A DNA stretch of 64,000 nucleotides from Salinimicrobium tongyeongense (GCF_026109735.1 NZ_CP069620.1:1922001-1986000); one strand, 5' to 3'. Positions 1 to 8,192 are shown, numbered from the stretch's first letter. Notes: generated from the sequence alone by a model not told the origin. Program-made: numbers and translations.

Positions 1-1
1 A

Positions 2-106
2 TTGGAGCTTCCGCAGTTTGATCATTACCTGCCTTCTGTAGGGAAAGTGATCTCGGCTTCCAAAGTAATGCGCGAGCTGGGAGTGGAATTTGGCGCCGGA
101 ATTTAA
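2..106 (+). CDS. C-terminal end of an unidentified protein (5' partial)
   Basis: An open frame enters from the left edge and ends at TAA 104-106, giving the last 34 residues, which end in GVEFGAGI. The fragment is too short to assign to a family. The frame is open from the edge to the stop and the composition looks coding. It converges with the DUF4256 gene on the other strand, with 70 bp between the two stops and no clear hairpin there. Confidence 0.5.
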   Translation: MELPQFDHYLPSVGKVISASKVMRELGVEFGAGI

Positions 107-176
107 AAGCTTCGGCAATAATTATAAACCCGGGCCATAGAGTTTGGCAAACCTTTAAATTTTAAAAATTGGGGTG

Positions 177-740
177 CTACACCTTCAACATGCCTCTAAA
201 GCCCCGTGCGGCATAGTAAGATTGGGCGCCGTTGTGATATATGAACACTCTGCCAAACCTGAAATCGCCAAAAATAGCTCCTCCTAAATCTCTTATTCCC
301 TGAGGGGTTTTTAACCAGCTGGAGGTTTTGGTGTCAAATTCGCCAAACTGTTGCAGGTGGTGGTAGTCTTCTTCAGTTAGAAGTTCAATTCCCATCTCGG
401 AAGCAAGATCCACTACGTTGTGCTTGGGTTTGTTTGCCTTTCTGGAATTTAGTGCCTCGCGGTCATAACAGAGGCTTCTGCGGCCTTCAGGGCTTTCCTT
501 TGAACAATCCATAAAAACATATTCACTCGATTGTTCATTAAGACTTACCACATCTGGCTCCCCACCAGTGTCTTCCATTTGCTTTAGCGACCATAGTTTT
601 TTTGGGTTAGCACTGAGTTTTTTCTCCACCTTCTCCCATTTTATCTTCTGGTGGCGGGAAGTATGCTCCTCAAACCTTGATTTAAGTTTCTGCAGAAGGT
701 GCGCAGTTTCTTCTGCATTTAATTTGCTGTTCGTTGCCAT
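177..740 (-). CDS. DUF4256 family protein
   Basis: The 187-residue product matches my memory of the DUF4256 family in length and pattern: an N-terminal helical part (residues 1-60), a central GGEPDVV...DCSKESPEGRRSLCYDREAL block (about 60-96) and a C-terminal glycine/aromatic block with GGAIFGDFRFGRVFIYHNGA (about 153-172). It has no signal peptide or membrane segment, so it is probably cytoplasmic. Biochemical function is unknown. The ATG at 740 is the first in the frame. The gene stands alone, convergent with the gene end at the left edge and divergent from the YegP gene. Confidence 0.8.
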   Translation of the reverse strand: MATNSKLNAEETAHLLQKLKSRFEEHTSRHQKIKWEKVEKKLSANPKKLWSLKQMEDTGGEPDVVSLNEQSSEYVFMDCSKESPEGRRSLCYDREALNSRKANKPKHNVVDLASEMGIELLTEEDYHHLQQFGEFDTKTSSWLKTPQGIRDLGGAIFGDFRFGRVFIYHNGAQSYYAARGFRGMLKV

Positions 741-822
741 TGGTGAGCTTAAAAGTTATATTCAAACAAGTTAGGAAGATAATAAATTTATTTCACCGGA
801 CTTACCTGTAAAAAGAGCTCTT

Positions 823-837
823 AAAAATGTCATTTTT
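823..837. repeat. AAAAATGTCATTTTT palindrome, copy 1 of 10
   Basis: A 15-bp palindrome whose core is AAAATGNCATTTT. It lies in the 350-bp divergent intergenic region 741-1092, right after an AGAGCTCT palindrome at 814-821. Nine more exact core copies occur in the window. Function unknown. Confidence 0.8.
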
Positions 838-890
838 GACACCCTGTAGTTAGTTTTCACGAATTTTTGCTGCTGAAGGTTTGATTGATC

Positions 891-922
891 AAAAAGGCTT
901 TTAATTTAAATATTAAAAGCCT
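891..922 (-). terminator. Hairpin with T-run on the minus strand
   Basis: Arms AGGCTTTTAAT (895-905) and ATTAAAAGCCT (912-922) pair perfectly over 11 bp with a 6-nt loop. Read on the minus strand the stem is followed by TTTTTG, as in a Rho-independent terminator. No minus-strand gene reads into it from nearby, since YegP lies on the plus strand, so it may end antisense transcription or do something else. The rest of 741-1092 shows only the 823-837 palindrome and a possible -7 box. Confidence 0.45.
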
Positions 923-1057
923 GGCATGTACTGCAAACATGTACCCTCAGTTTTGTTGCTCATTTGAAATATGGTGCCAGTTTTTGGGTTTATGAACTGG
1001 TATTTTAATCTTGATAACTTTTTGAGATTATGGGGTGGCTTCATACTTCGGTTTTTT

Positions 1058-1065
1058 TAGATTTG
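1058..1065 (+). promoter_or_regulatory. Possible -7 box TAGATTTG upstream of the YegP gene
   Basis: TAGATTTG fits the Bacteroidota -7 consensus TAnnTTTG and lies 27 bp before the ATG at 1093. No clear TTTG -33 element is seen. Confidence 0.35.
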
Positions 1066-1092
1066 AGGTTTTGAAAAATTTGAGGACAGCCT

Positions 1093-1455
1093 ATGAGTGC
1101 ATTTGTGATAAGTAAAAGAGACAATGGAAATTATAAATTCACTTTTGCCTCCCGCAAGGGAAAAACTATCTTCACCAGCATTGCCTGCAGGGAAAAATCT
1201 GATTGCGAAAAGATCATAGAGGCCATCCAGGCCGAACTGGATGCGTTCACCTTTAGGAAGGCCAGAACGGGATCGGGAAAGTATTTTTTCAGGCTTACCC
1301 GCGGCGGATTTGTGCTGGCCACCAGCCGAAAATTCTCAACGGAATTGATGCTCCAAAAAGGTATTGATCAATTCATGAAATATGTTCCGGAAGCTGAGAC
1401 GCTGGATTTTTCTTTGAATGAAGATGTTTTTGCTGAAGTTGAAGCAGAAGAATGA
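1093..1455 (+). CDS. YegP/DUF1508 family protein
   Basis: The 120-residue protein has two tandem copies of the short YegP (DUF1508) beta-beta-alpha unit. The first is near residues 5-50 (FVISKRDNGNYKFTFASRKG, then ACREKSDCEKIIEAIQ) and the second near 58-95 (TGSGKYFFRLTRGGFVLATS, then STELMLQKGIDQFMKY). The tail is acidic (about 100-120). It has no signal peptide. Members of the family are small stress-associated or uncharacterised cytoplasmic proteins and their role is not settled. The ATG at 1093 is preceded by TGAGGACAG, a fair ribosome binding site. The stop lies 12 bp from the stop of the convergent RAYT gene. Confidence 0.85.
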   Translation: MSAFVISKRDNGNYKFTFASRKGKTIFTSIACREKSDCEKIIEAIQAELDAFTFRKARTGSGKYFFRLTRGGFVLATSRKFSTELMLQKGIDQFMKYVPEAETLDFSLNEDVFAEVEAEE

Positions 1456-1466
1456 TGTTTTCTTTC

Positions 1467-2147
1467 TTATAAATGAAATTTATCTTCTTTCCAGTTCATC
1501 GGATTGTTTTTAATGTAGTTTGAAATATTCCTGAAGGCCCTATCATCCCTAATGATAATGTCGTAGAAGCGGGTTTGCCATTCAAATTCAAATCCCAGTC
1601 GGTGGGCATGTTTTGTGGTAGCCGATTTATATGATCTAATGATGGTGGAGATTGAATTTGGTTTGGGGGAAATGTTTGCCATTTGGAGATTTTTGGGGAT
1701 TGGGGATGGTTGCTGAGGGGATGGTTGCTGTGGAGATGGTTGCTGTGGGGATGGTTGCTGTGGAGACGTTGCATGCAACGTCTGTACTTCTTGAATTTTA
1801 TCTTCATTTTCTCTTCTTTCTTCTCCCTTTTCTTTTATATTATCTTCCTCTTTTTCTTCTTTTGGGAGGTAAGGATTGTTGAGGATTAGGATTCCGTGGA
1901 TGTGATTGGGCATCACGATGAAATTTCCTAATTGCAAGGTTGGTGCATGCTGGGGGAGGTCATGCCATAAAATATCTGCAATCGCCCCTGTGGGGGAGAG
2001 TTCCATTTTTTTGTTTTTGATATCCCCGAAGTAGTGTTTCCTGTTGGCAGTGCAAATGGTGATAAAATAAGCTGCATTCCATCTGTAATCCCAGTTTTCC
2101 AATCGGGCAGATTTTATCCGGTATTTGTTCTTAAAAAGATCGGCCAT
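1467..2147 (-). CDS. REP-associated tyrosine transposase (RAYT), Y1_Tnp family
   Basis: This is an IS200-like HUH enzyme of the RAYT branch. The early YFITICTANRKHYFGDI block (about residues 27-43) is followed by the HUH pair in MPNHIHGIL (about 79-87), the nucleophile-bearing IRSYKSATTKHAHRLGFEFE block (about 167-186) and WQTRFYDIIIRDDRAF. The enzymes are single-copy domesticated transposases that act on REP palindromes. Between the two conserved halves the frame contains TLHATS, which is the translation of an 18-bp palindrome (1765-1782), followed by four SPQQP units coded by 15-bp tandem repeats (1705-1764). A second copy of the palindrome lies outside the gene at 3687-3706. The frame is intact, so the enzyme may be active. 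No terminal repeats or target duplication are seen, as expected for RAYTs. Confidence 0.9.
   Translation of the reverse strand: MADLFKNKYRIKSARLENWDYRWNAAYFITICTANRKHYFGDIKNKKMELSPTGAIADILWHDLPQHAPTLQLGNFIVMPNHIHGILILNNPYLPKEEKEEDNIKEKGEERRENEDKIQEVQTLHATSPQQPSPQQPSPQQPSPQQPSPIPKNLQMANISPKPNSISTIIRSYKSATTKHAHRLGFEFEWQTRFYDIIIRDDRAFRNISNYIKNNPMNWKEDKFHL
1705..1764 (-). repeat. Four 15-bp tandem repeats coding for SPQQP
   Basis: Units at 1705-1719, 1720-1734, 1735-1749 and 1750-1764 differ from one another at one or two bases. Each codes for five residues, so the RAYT frame is kept. The array abuts the palindrome at 1764-1783. Confidence 0.9.
1764..1783. repeat. REP-like 20-bp perfect palindrome (copy A, inside RAYT gene)
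   Basis: A GACGTTGCATGCAACGTC core with A/T flanks lies in frame inside the RAYT coding sequence, where it codes for the residues around LHAT. An identical 20-mer is at 3687-3706. Both copies also share G before and GTA after, so the repeat is at least 24 bp. Confidence 0.9.
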
Positions 2148-2312
2148 TGGTGCATGGGATGAGTGATTATGTGGCTAATTTCGGGGGGAGTAAATTTTCT
2201 TCCGAAGAAGTATCAAGATATAAAAAATTAAATATCAATTATTTATAAATAACTTCAGCAAAAATAATTGCTTAAAATGGTCGTAAAAATCTTTTCCGCA
2301 GAAAATTCAGGA

Positions 2313-3539
2313 TTAAGCTTCGAGAACAGGGGCATCACTTTCTTTTTTCACCAGGAAAACGACGTAAATGAGGAGTCTACAGGCAATGAGCGAAAGCAGG
2401 ATCATTAAATTCCAGGTAAGGGTGTACCCAAAATTATTGATCATCTGCATGCCGGAATTATGGCCAAAAATATGTCCTATAGAGAATGCTATACTGTATA
2501 ATGCCATGTAGGAGCCCTGTTTTCCACCTTCGGCTCTTTTAAGGGCGAAGCTGTTTGAAAACGGAAATGCGATCATCTCCCCAATGGTCAAGAAGATCAT
2601 TCCCACAAGTAAAATGCCCACCCATCCTGTGAGGTTGATAAGCAGGAAGCTTATGGCAACCAGGATAGTTCCCGTGATGACGTGGAAAAGCGGGGAACGG
2701 ATTTTCCCTTCCAAATATTTAATGAGCGGCATTTCAAACAGGAAGATGAGGAAGCCGTTAATGCCCAGCAAAATTCCTATTTCAAATTCGGTCAAGAAAT
2801 GTACATCGGCATAATAAAGCGGGATGGTTGAAAAATATTGCAGGAACACAAAACCGAACAGGATCATTGCACCTATAAAAACAAGGTATGGCTTGTCTTT
2901 CATCATAGATTTTGGAATGCTGAGGATCTCTTTGGGGTTTTCCACGGCTTTTTTTGGGTGGAGCAGTTTTAGCAGTAAAAATCCCGCCGTGATGCAGGTA
3001 ATGCCGTCTACCCAAAAGAGTCCGCTGTAGCCGGCACCAGCAATGATGAGACCGCCAACGGCGGGCCCTGCGGAAAATCCGAGGTTAATGGCGAGCCTTA
3101 TGAGGGTGATAGATCGGGTTCGGTTTTGGGGTTTGCTGTAGGCGTTGATAGCCACAAAAACTGCAGGCCTAAAGGTATCGGCTACCAGCATTACGATAAA
3201 GATACCGGCACAAATCCCCCAAAAAGATGTGGGGAACTGCAAAAAGATAAATAAGACTCCTGAAATTAGCAGGCTAAAAGCCATGGTCTTATAATGGCCA
3301 ATTTGGTCGACCAGTTTCCCGCCCAGCCAGGATCCGGCCACAGATCCCAGGCCGAAGAACGTGAGGATCCAGCCTACTTCTTCAAGTGCAAAGCCCCTGT
3401 TTTTGGTCAAATACAGCGACAGGAATGGGATCACCATGGTGCCTGCCCTGTTGATGAAGGTGATGAATGCCAGGAGCCATACTTCCCGCCTCAGGTCACT
3501 AAAAGAGCCAATATAAGCCTTAAATAATCGCTGCAACAT
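2313..3539 (-). CDS. MFS transporter (drug-efflux-like, 12 TM)
   Basis: The 408-residue protein has about 12 hydrophobic segments and the MFS loop 2-3 signature near residues 72-84 (GSWLGGKLVDQIG), so it is an inner-membrane proton-driven facilitator of the MFS_1 type. It resembles the MdtH/YdgF-like multidrug branch more than sugar porters, but the substrate cannot be read from the sequence. The ATG at 3539 is followed by MLQRLFKAYIGSFSDL, an amphipathic cytoplasmic start. The gene stands alone. The 165 bp between it and RAYT (2148-2312) hold nothing recognisable. Promoter elements are not clear in the AT-rich upstream region. Confidence 0.85.
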   Translation of the reverse strand: MLQRLFKAYIGSFSDLRREVWLLAFITFINRAGTMVIPFLSLYLTKNRGFALEEVGWILTFFGLGSVAGSWLGGKLVDQIGHYKTMAFSLLISGVLFIFLQFPTSFWGICAGIFIVMLVADTFRPAVFVAINAYSKPQNRTRSITLIRLAINLGFSAGPAVGGLIIAGAGYSGLFWVDGITCITAGFLLLKLLHPKKAVENPKEILSIPKSMMKDKPYLVFIGAMILFGFVFLQYFSTIPLYYADVHFLTEFEIGILLGINGFLIFLFEMPLIKYLEGKIRSPLFHVITGTILVAISFLLINLTGWVGILLVGMIFLTIGEMIAFPFSNSFALKRAEGGKQGSYMALYSIAFSIGHIFGHNSGMQMINNFGYTLTWNLMILLSLIACRLLIYVVFLVKKESDAPVLEA

Positions 3540-3686
3540 TGCTGAAAAATAAAAGCTGAAATTAAATTAAAAATGGATTGGTTGGGAGGAAATTTAAATA
3601 TGAATTGTTTAAAATGAAAGTTTCTGCAAAGAAAGAGGGTGAATGCCGTTTTTTGAGAGTTTGGCTGGGAGATGGTGTGGCTGCTG

Positions 3687-3706
3687 AGACGTTGCATGCA
3701 ACGTCT
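3687..3706. repeat. REP-like 20-bp palindrome (copy B, intergenic)
   Basis: It is identical to the palindrome at 1764-1783 and lies between the MFS and M13 peptidase genes, 1.5 kb from the RAYT gene. A GATGGT...CTGCTG flank resembles the repeat flank inside the RAYT gene. Confidence 0.9.
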
Positions 3707-3720
3707 GTAGCTTTTTTTGA

Positions 3721-3785
3721 ATAATTCCTGGCGGAATTATTTTTAATCCCTGCGGGATTAATATTCTTTTTTCTGCGGAAAAAAG
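3721..3785. repeat. Row of three small hairpins with TGC-type loops
   Basis: ATAATTCC/GGAATTAT (3721-3740, loop TGGC), TAATCCC/GGGATTA (3744-3760, loop TGC) and a CTTTTTTC/GGAAAAAAG-like pair (3766-3785, loop TGC) follow one another with gaps of a few bases. Together with the REP palindrome and the terminator at 3787-3810 they fill the intergenic region 3540-3832. Confidence 0.65.
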
Positions 3786-3786
3786 A

Positions 3787-3810
3787 AAGCCCCTCCGGAA
3801 AGAGGGGCTT
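3787..3810 (-). terminator. Rho-independent terminator of the M13 peptidase gene
   Basis: AAGCCCCTC pairs with GAGGGGCTT and on the minus strand a T-rich run follows. It lies 23 bp past the peptidase stop. An AAAATGTCATTTT palindrome (3811-3823) sits between the stop and the hairpin. Confidence 0.85.
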
Positions 3811-3832
3811 AAAATGTCATTTTTTAAAGGTA

Positions 3833-5896
3833 TTACCAGATCTTCACCCGGTTTTCGGGAGCTACGTACATTGAATCTCCTTCCTGGATATTGAAGGCTT
3901 CATAGAAAGCATCAATATTCTGAAGTGGCACGTAAGCCCTGTATTCTCCGGGGGAGTGTGGATCTGTCTTGATCCTGTTCCTAAGAGCTTCTTCCCTCAT
4001 CTTGGTTCTCCAAACGGTAGCCCAGCTCATAAAAAATCGCTGCTCGGGGGTGAATCCGTCTATTTTTCCGGGATTTCCATGCTCTTTCAGGTGGATCTGG
4101 AGTCCGTCATAAGCTGCGTTCACTCCTCCAAGGTCACCAATATTCTCACCTAAAGTGAATTTTCCGTTGATATAAACTGAATCCAGTACTTCAATGGCGC
4201 TGTACTGATCGGCCAGTCTTCCGCCAAGGGTTTCAAACTGCTCAAGGTCTTTCTCGCTCCACCAGTTGTTCAGGTTGCCATCGGCGTCAAAACGCGAACC
4301 ACTGTCGTCAAAGCCGTGAGAGATCTCGTGGCCAATCACTGCTCCAATTCCGCCGTAATTCACAGCAGCATCGGCTTTATAATCGTAGAAAGGTGGTTGT
4401 AGAATGGCCGCAGGGAACACGATCTCGTTGTAAAGCGGGTTGTAATAAGCGTTCACAATTTGTGGCGCCATAAACCATTCGCTCTTGTCTACAGGTTTTC
4501 CAAGTTCGGCGATATCTTCTTCAACGCTCCATTTGGCGATGTTGAGCATATTCTGGAAGTATGACCCTCCATTTGCAGGTTCTTTGATCTCTATGCTGCT
4601 GTAGTCTTTCCACTCATCGGGATAACCTACCTTGATCTGGGTAGTGCCCAGTTTTTGCTTGGCCTTTACCTTGGTGCTGTCGCTCATCCAGCTAAGATTG
4701 TCAATCCTGTTCTCGAAGGCTTTTACCACGTTTTCAATCATTTCTTCAGCTTTTTGCTTTGCTTCAGCCGGGAAATGCTCTTCTACATATAGTTTTCCAA
4801 GAGCTTCTCCCACAGTCTGGTTGATTGTGGCAAGGGCACGTTCGTTGCGCGGAAGTTGCTTTTGTGCACCGCGAAGTGTTTTTTCATAGAATTCCCAGTT
4901 GGCATCTTCAATTTCGGTAGTCAGCATTCCTGCTGCATCGTTGAAAAGGGACCATCTAAGATATTCTTTCCAATCCTCCACATTTTGAGAAGCCAATGTC
5001 TTTTGAACGGCTTCCATGTAACGGGGCTGGCTCACAATAATAGTGTCTACGCCGGTAACACCAATGGCTTCAAAATAGCTGTTCCAGTTTACTGCCGGAA
5101 CTTTATTCTGAAGTTCGGCAACGGTCATTGGGTTATAAGTATTTCGGGCGTCACGACGCTCTACTTTGTCCAGCATAGGTTGCGCAAGCGCAGTTTCAAA
5201 CTCGAGGATAGTTTCTGCCTTTTTTGCAGCCTCTTCTTCAGAATCACTTAAGTACTGAAGCATTTTGGTAACATGAGCTACATATTTCTCACGCTTTTCT
5301 TTAGAATCTGCATCTTCAGCAATGTAATAATCCCTGTCTGGCAGGCCAAGACCTCCCGGTGACAGGTAAGCCGCGTTCATGTTGGAATTCTTTGCATCGG
5401 CACCCACGCCAAAGCTGAAGAATCCGCCGCCGCCATACATTTGCATTTCTTCAAGATAATTCTGCACGTCTTCTTTGGTCCTGATAGCCGCAATCTTGTC
5501 GAGGTAAGGCTGAATAGGCTGAATGCCCTGCTCGTTACGGGCCACGGTATCCATGATAGTTTTGTAGAGGTAAACTGCCTTAGCCTGGTCGCTGTTGCCG
5601 TCAAGGCTGTCGCTGTTTGCTGCACCTTCTAAAAGGGCAAGGGCATCGGCATCGGTCTTTTCGCGAAGTTCGTTAAAACTTCCCCATACGGTTTTGTCTT
5701 CAGGGATCTCGTTAGTATCCAGCCAACGGCCGTTCACGTACCTGAAGAAATTTTCCTGCGGAGTCACGGTAGTGTCCATGTAGGCAAGATTGATCCCGCG
5801 TGGTTCTTCGGCTTCAACTTCTTTGTCGTTCTTACAGCTGGTGAAAGCTGCTGTAGCCATAAAAGAAAGGAGAAAACCTTTACTTATTCTGTTCAT
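3833..5896 (-). CDS. M13 family (neprilysin/PepO-like) zinc metallopeptidase, lipoprotein
   Basis: The 687-residue protein has an N-terminal signal with a lipobox (FLLSFMATAAFTSC, Cys about 20), so it is probably a lipid-anchored envelope endopeptidase acting on peptides in the periplasm or at the surface. The M13 N-terminal domain spans about residues 40-430. The catalytic domain has NAYYNPLYNEIVFPAAIL, the zinc motif HEISH (His523, Glu524, His527) and the third ligand in GENIGDLGG (Glu584), with the C-terminal ...PLQNIDAFYEAF pattern complete. The length is typical of bacterial PepO. All catalytic residues are present. It is monocistronic with a strong terminator. Substrates of Bacteroidota homologues are not well known. 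Confidence 0.93.
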   Translation of the reverse strand: MNRISKGFLLSFMATAAFTSCKNDKEVEAEEPRGINLAYMDTTVTPQENFFRYVNGRWLDTNEIPEDKTVWGSFNELREKTDADALALLEGAANSDSLDGNSDQAKAVYLYKTIMDTVARNEQGIQPIQPYLDKIAAIRTKEDVQNYLEEMQMYGGGGFFSFGVGADAKNSNMNAAYLSPGGLGLPDRDYYIAEDADSKEKREKYVAHVTKMLQYLSDSEEEAAKKAETILEFETALAQPMLDKVERRDARNTYNPMTVAELQNKVPAVNWNSYFEAIGVTGVDTIIVSQPRYMEAVQKTLASQNVEDWKEYLRWSLFNDAAGMLTTEIEDANWEFYEKTLRGAQKQLPRNERALATINQTVGEALGKLYVEEHFPAEAKQKAEEMIENVVKAFENRIDNLSWMSDSTKVKAKQKLGTTQIKVGYPDEWKDYSSIEIKEPANGGSYFQNMLNIAKWSVEEDIAELGKPVDKSEWFMAPQIVNAYYNPLYNEIVFPAAILQPPFYDYKADAAVNYGGIGAVIGHEISHGFDDSGSRFDADGNLNNWWSEKDLEQFETLGGRLADQYSAIEVLDSVYINGKFTLGENIGDLGGVNAAYDGLQIHLKEHGNPGKIDGFTPEQRFFMSWATVWRTKMREEALRNRIKTDPHSPGEYRAYVPLQNIDAFYEAFNIQEGDSMYVAPENRVKIW

Positions 5897-5967
5897 AATT
5901 TTGGTAAATTTTAATTGTGGCGAAAATTAGTGAAAAGGAATGAATATTTAGCTTCTGCCACAGCTAC

Positions 5968-6462
5968 TTATTGAGCTCTTAAATGAGACATTAATTTCCT
6001 GTCAAAATCGGCTTTTAGAGAGGTAACGGTATCTACATTCTCATTTGGAATAGCTATGGATAGGACGTAATGTTTGACCTTCCATTTGCCCGACTCATTA
6101 TCAGCGACCCCACTCCCACGGCAAATGCCCATTTGGGTGTCCAGGAGTTCATCGAACCAAGCAATTTCTCCATCTTCAGCAAAAAAGATATTGCGTTCCA
6201 GGGTTGAGAAGCTCCAGGCCTTCCCGCGGTCAAAATATGGCTTTGACCATTGCATGAATTCCTGTTTGTTCCAGTTCTCTGTAGGATCTGTCCCTATAAA
6301 AACAGATTCATCAGCCATTAAGCTGAAGTAGTCTTCATAATTGGCCTGGGCAGCCGCGGCGTGCCAGTGCTCCAGTAACTGGTTCACCTGAGTTTGGGGA
6401 GTTTGCCCAAAAGCAAAGCTTCCGAAGAAAAACAGGAGTGTCAAAAATGGCATTTTACGCAT
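5968..6462 (-). CDS. Secreted NTF2-like (SnoaL/DUF4440-type) protein
   Basis: A signal peptide (PFLTLLFFFGSFAFGQ, cleavage about residue 19) precedes a single NTF2-like alpha+beta domain of about 140 residues with the typical start VNQLLEHWHAAAAQANYEDYF and the WFDELLD strand. Such SnoaL_3 proteins are often annotated as ketosteroid-isomerase-like; the role is unknown. The first codons overlap one copy of the AAAATGNCATTTT palindrome (6444-6456), which codes for KMPFL. It lies 80 bp downstream of the 504-residue protein on the same strand and could share its transcript. Confidence 0.8.
   Translation of the reverse strand: MRKMPFLTLLFFFGSFAFGQTPQTQVNQLLEHWHAAAAQANYEDYFSLMADESVFIGTDPTENWNKQEFMQWSKPYFDRGKAWSFSTLERNIFFAEDGEIAWFDELLDTQMGICRGSGVADNESGKWKVKHYVLSIAIPNENVDTVTSLKADFDRKLMSHLRAQ
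6444..6456. repeat. AAAATGGCATTTT palindrome inside the NTF2-like gene start
   Basis: A 13-bp exact core copy that begins 6 bases into the coding sequence on the minus strand and codes for KMPFL at the head of the signal peptide. Confidence 0.8.
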
Positions 6463-6477
6463 AGATTTTTAAATTTT

Positions 6478-6502
6478 TAGTCTGTAGTCTGTAGTTTGTA
6501 GC
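6478..6502. repeat. Short-word tract built on CTGTAGT
   Basis: TAGTCTGTAGTCTGTAGT followed by TTGTAGC lies in the 79-bp gap between two genes. Tracts of this kind (ACTACAGACTACAG when read on the minus strand) recur between genes in flavobacterial genomes as I recall them. No function is known. Confidence 0.5.
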
Positions 6503-6541
6503 TGGTAGGATAGCTGATAGAGATTGGATAAAATTAAGTTT

Positions 6542-8056
6542 TTATAAATTTTTCTTTTCGGCATCAAGCGCAACGAAATTTTTAATGGCCTCGTTGGGTT
6601 CAATGATATTGTGGCCGCTCCAGAAATCAGCGTTGTAGGTTTTAAAGGTTTTGTATTCAAAATCTTGGATGGCTGGAATATTATCGAGGCTGCCGGCACC
6701 CATGGCTTCGGTTTTGTAGACTACCAGCTGCAGCTTTTCTACCTCGCTCAGCCTTAGATTGAGGTCAAGGTCGAGTTCATTTTGTTTGCGGCGGCCTTTA
6801 ACGTGCTTGTTCTTTTCAATAATGGTGAGCGGCCTTTTTATGCCCACGGTTTCCCCGGTTTCGCGCTCAAGGTAACTAAGGTTGTATTTTCCGGCTTCGT
6901 CTTTCACAAAGATCATTTTTCCGCGGTAAACATCATCGGCAGTACTTATTCCGAAGAGACGGAATTTCTTCAAAGGCTTCACATTCTCGTATTCCAAACG
7001 GTGCACTCCATAATCGAGAGTGTTCACATAGAGCCTGCCTTTAAAATCTGCTCCTCTCTTGGGTTCAAAGTCAATCACGTACACTGTGCTGTTGTCAATG
7101 TAGGCATAGCCGTTGAGCTCATACTTGTATTTATTTGACTTGTCAAAAAGGTTAAAAGTGATGTCTTCTTTCCAGAACATGCCGTTCAAAAGCCTTTTTA
7201 CGTGCTTGCCAGAGCTCTCCTGTAAATATTTCCTGCTCTTAATGCTGTCTTTTTCTTTTTCCTGGGGCGTCTTTTCTTTATTTTCGGTAGTGATCATCAA
7301 GCCTTCTTGCAATTCATCTTCATCTACCTTAAACCCGATGATGCCCGATTTAATCTTGAGGTAAGACCGCTCTTTTATGGTGTTCATGAAGATAGTATTA
7401 AAATGCTGGGTCACTTCCTCAAGGTTTTTCATGCTTTGCGGGTTGTAGAGATTTGCTGCTTTGATGATATTGACCTTCTGGTTGTCGTAATTGCCGTACA
7501 TATCGGCCAGGACTTCCTTGTAGGAGTCGGAGGTTTTGGGGATTTTTTCAGAGATCTCATCCATAAGGTGCTGGTCTATCCCGGCAATGGTACTTTTATC
7601 GACCTCCAGGTCAAAGCGGCGCACGTGGCTGGTGCCCGATTGTCTTAAGAAGACCCTCTTTTTGCTGTTGTCAAAGTTGTAATTGGTACTAACCTTTTCT
7701 TTTACTTTTTCAATGATCTCTTTTGCTGAAAGGTTTTTGCTGGAAAGAAATACCTCGCCGAGTTCTATAGAAGCCGGCTTCAGGTAAACAATTCCTTCGG
7801 AAATATCAGCGGGCGCAATTTCTGTTATTTCATAGCCAAGGGAAGAGATTTTGATAATTTCCGGAAGCCTGCCTTCTTCAGCATTATAACTGAAGAAGCC
7901 TTCTTCATTGGTGACCAGGCCGTGGTTTTCAGCAAAAATGATATTGGCGTAAGGGATAGATTGTTTTGTAGATGCATCGAGCACTCGCGCCTTAATTTCC
8001 TGGGCCTGAACCAATGCTGCCTGGAACAACAGAGTAAGAGTAAAGAGGAATTTCAT
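6542..8056 (-). CDS. Secreted protein with N-terminal carboxypeptidase-regulatory-like domain
   Basis: A signal peptide (residues 1-18, ...AALVQA) is followed by a CarboxypepD_reg-like/CNA-B-type beta domain (about 20-100: VLDASTKQSIPYANIIFAENHGLVTNEEGFFSYN), as found at the start of SusC proteins and many Bacteroidota surface proteins. The remaining 400 residues are beta-rich (LNGYAYIDNSTVYVIDFEPK, FKGRLYVNTLDYGVHRLEYE) and of the type found in DUF5686-related Bacteroidota proteins, but here the outer-membrane barrel part is absent. It is probably periplasmic or peripheral to the outer membrane. Function is unknown. It is divergent from the Rieske operon. Confidence 0.75.
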   Translation of the reverse strand: MKFLFTLTLLFQAALVQAQEIKARVLDASTKQSIPYANIIFAENHGLVTNEEGFFSYNAEEGRLPEIIKISSLGYEITEIAPADISEGIVYLKPASIELGEVFLSSKNLSAKEIIEKVKEKVSTNYNFDNSKKRVFLRQSGTSHVRRFDLEVDKSTIAGIDQHLMDEISEKIPKTSDSYKEVLADMYGNYDNQKVNIIKAANLYNPQSMKNLEEVTQHFNTIFMNTIKERSYLKIKSGIIGFKVDEDELQEGLMITTENKEKTPQEKEKDSIKSRKYLQESSGKHVKRLLNGMFWKEDITFNLFDKSNKYKYELNGYAYIDNSTVYVIDFEPKRGADFKGRLYVNTLDYGVHRLEYENVKPLKKFRLFGISTADDVYRGKMIFVKDEAGKYNLSYLERETGETVGIKRPLTIIEKNKHVKGRRKQNELDLDLNLRLSEVEKLQLVVYKTEAMGAGSLDNIPAIQDFEYKTFKTYNADFWSGHNIIEPNEAIKNFVALDAEKKNL

Positions 8057-8192
8057 TGAACTTGTTTAATTTATAGACGAGCTTCTGAAGAGAACGTTAC
8101 AAAAAATGGAACTTCAGGATTAACAAAATACTAACTTAAAACAATTGGCAGCAGGAAAAGGGCTTATTAACTTTATTAAAAAGACCTTTTCT

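Noticed and set aside
1652-1889. Plus-strand ORFs across the SPQQP repeats
   Set aside because: They are shadows of the 15-bp repeat and the palindrome inside the RAYT gene.
8145-8192. TTG start giving 16 extra residues on the Rieske oxidoreductase
   Set aside because: The ATG at 8193 puts the FAD motif at the usual distance from the N-terminus, and the extension has no family pattern.
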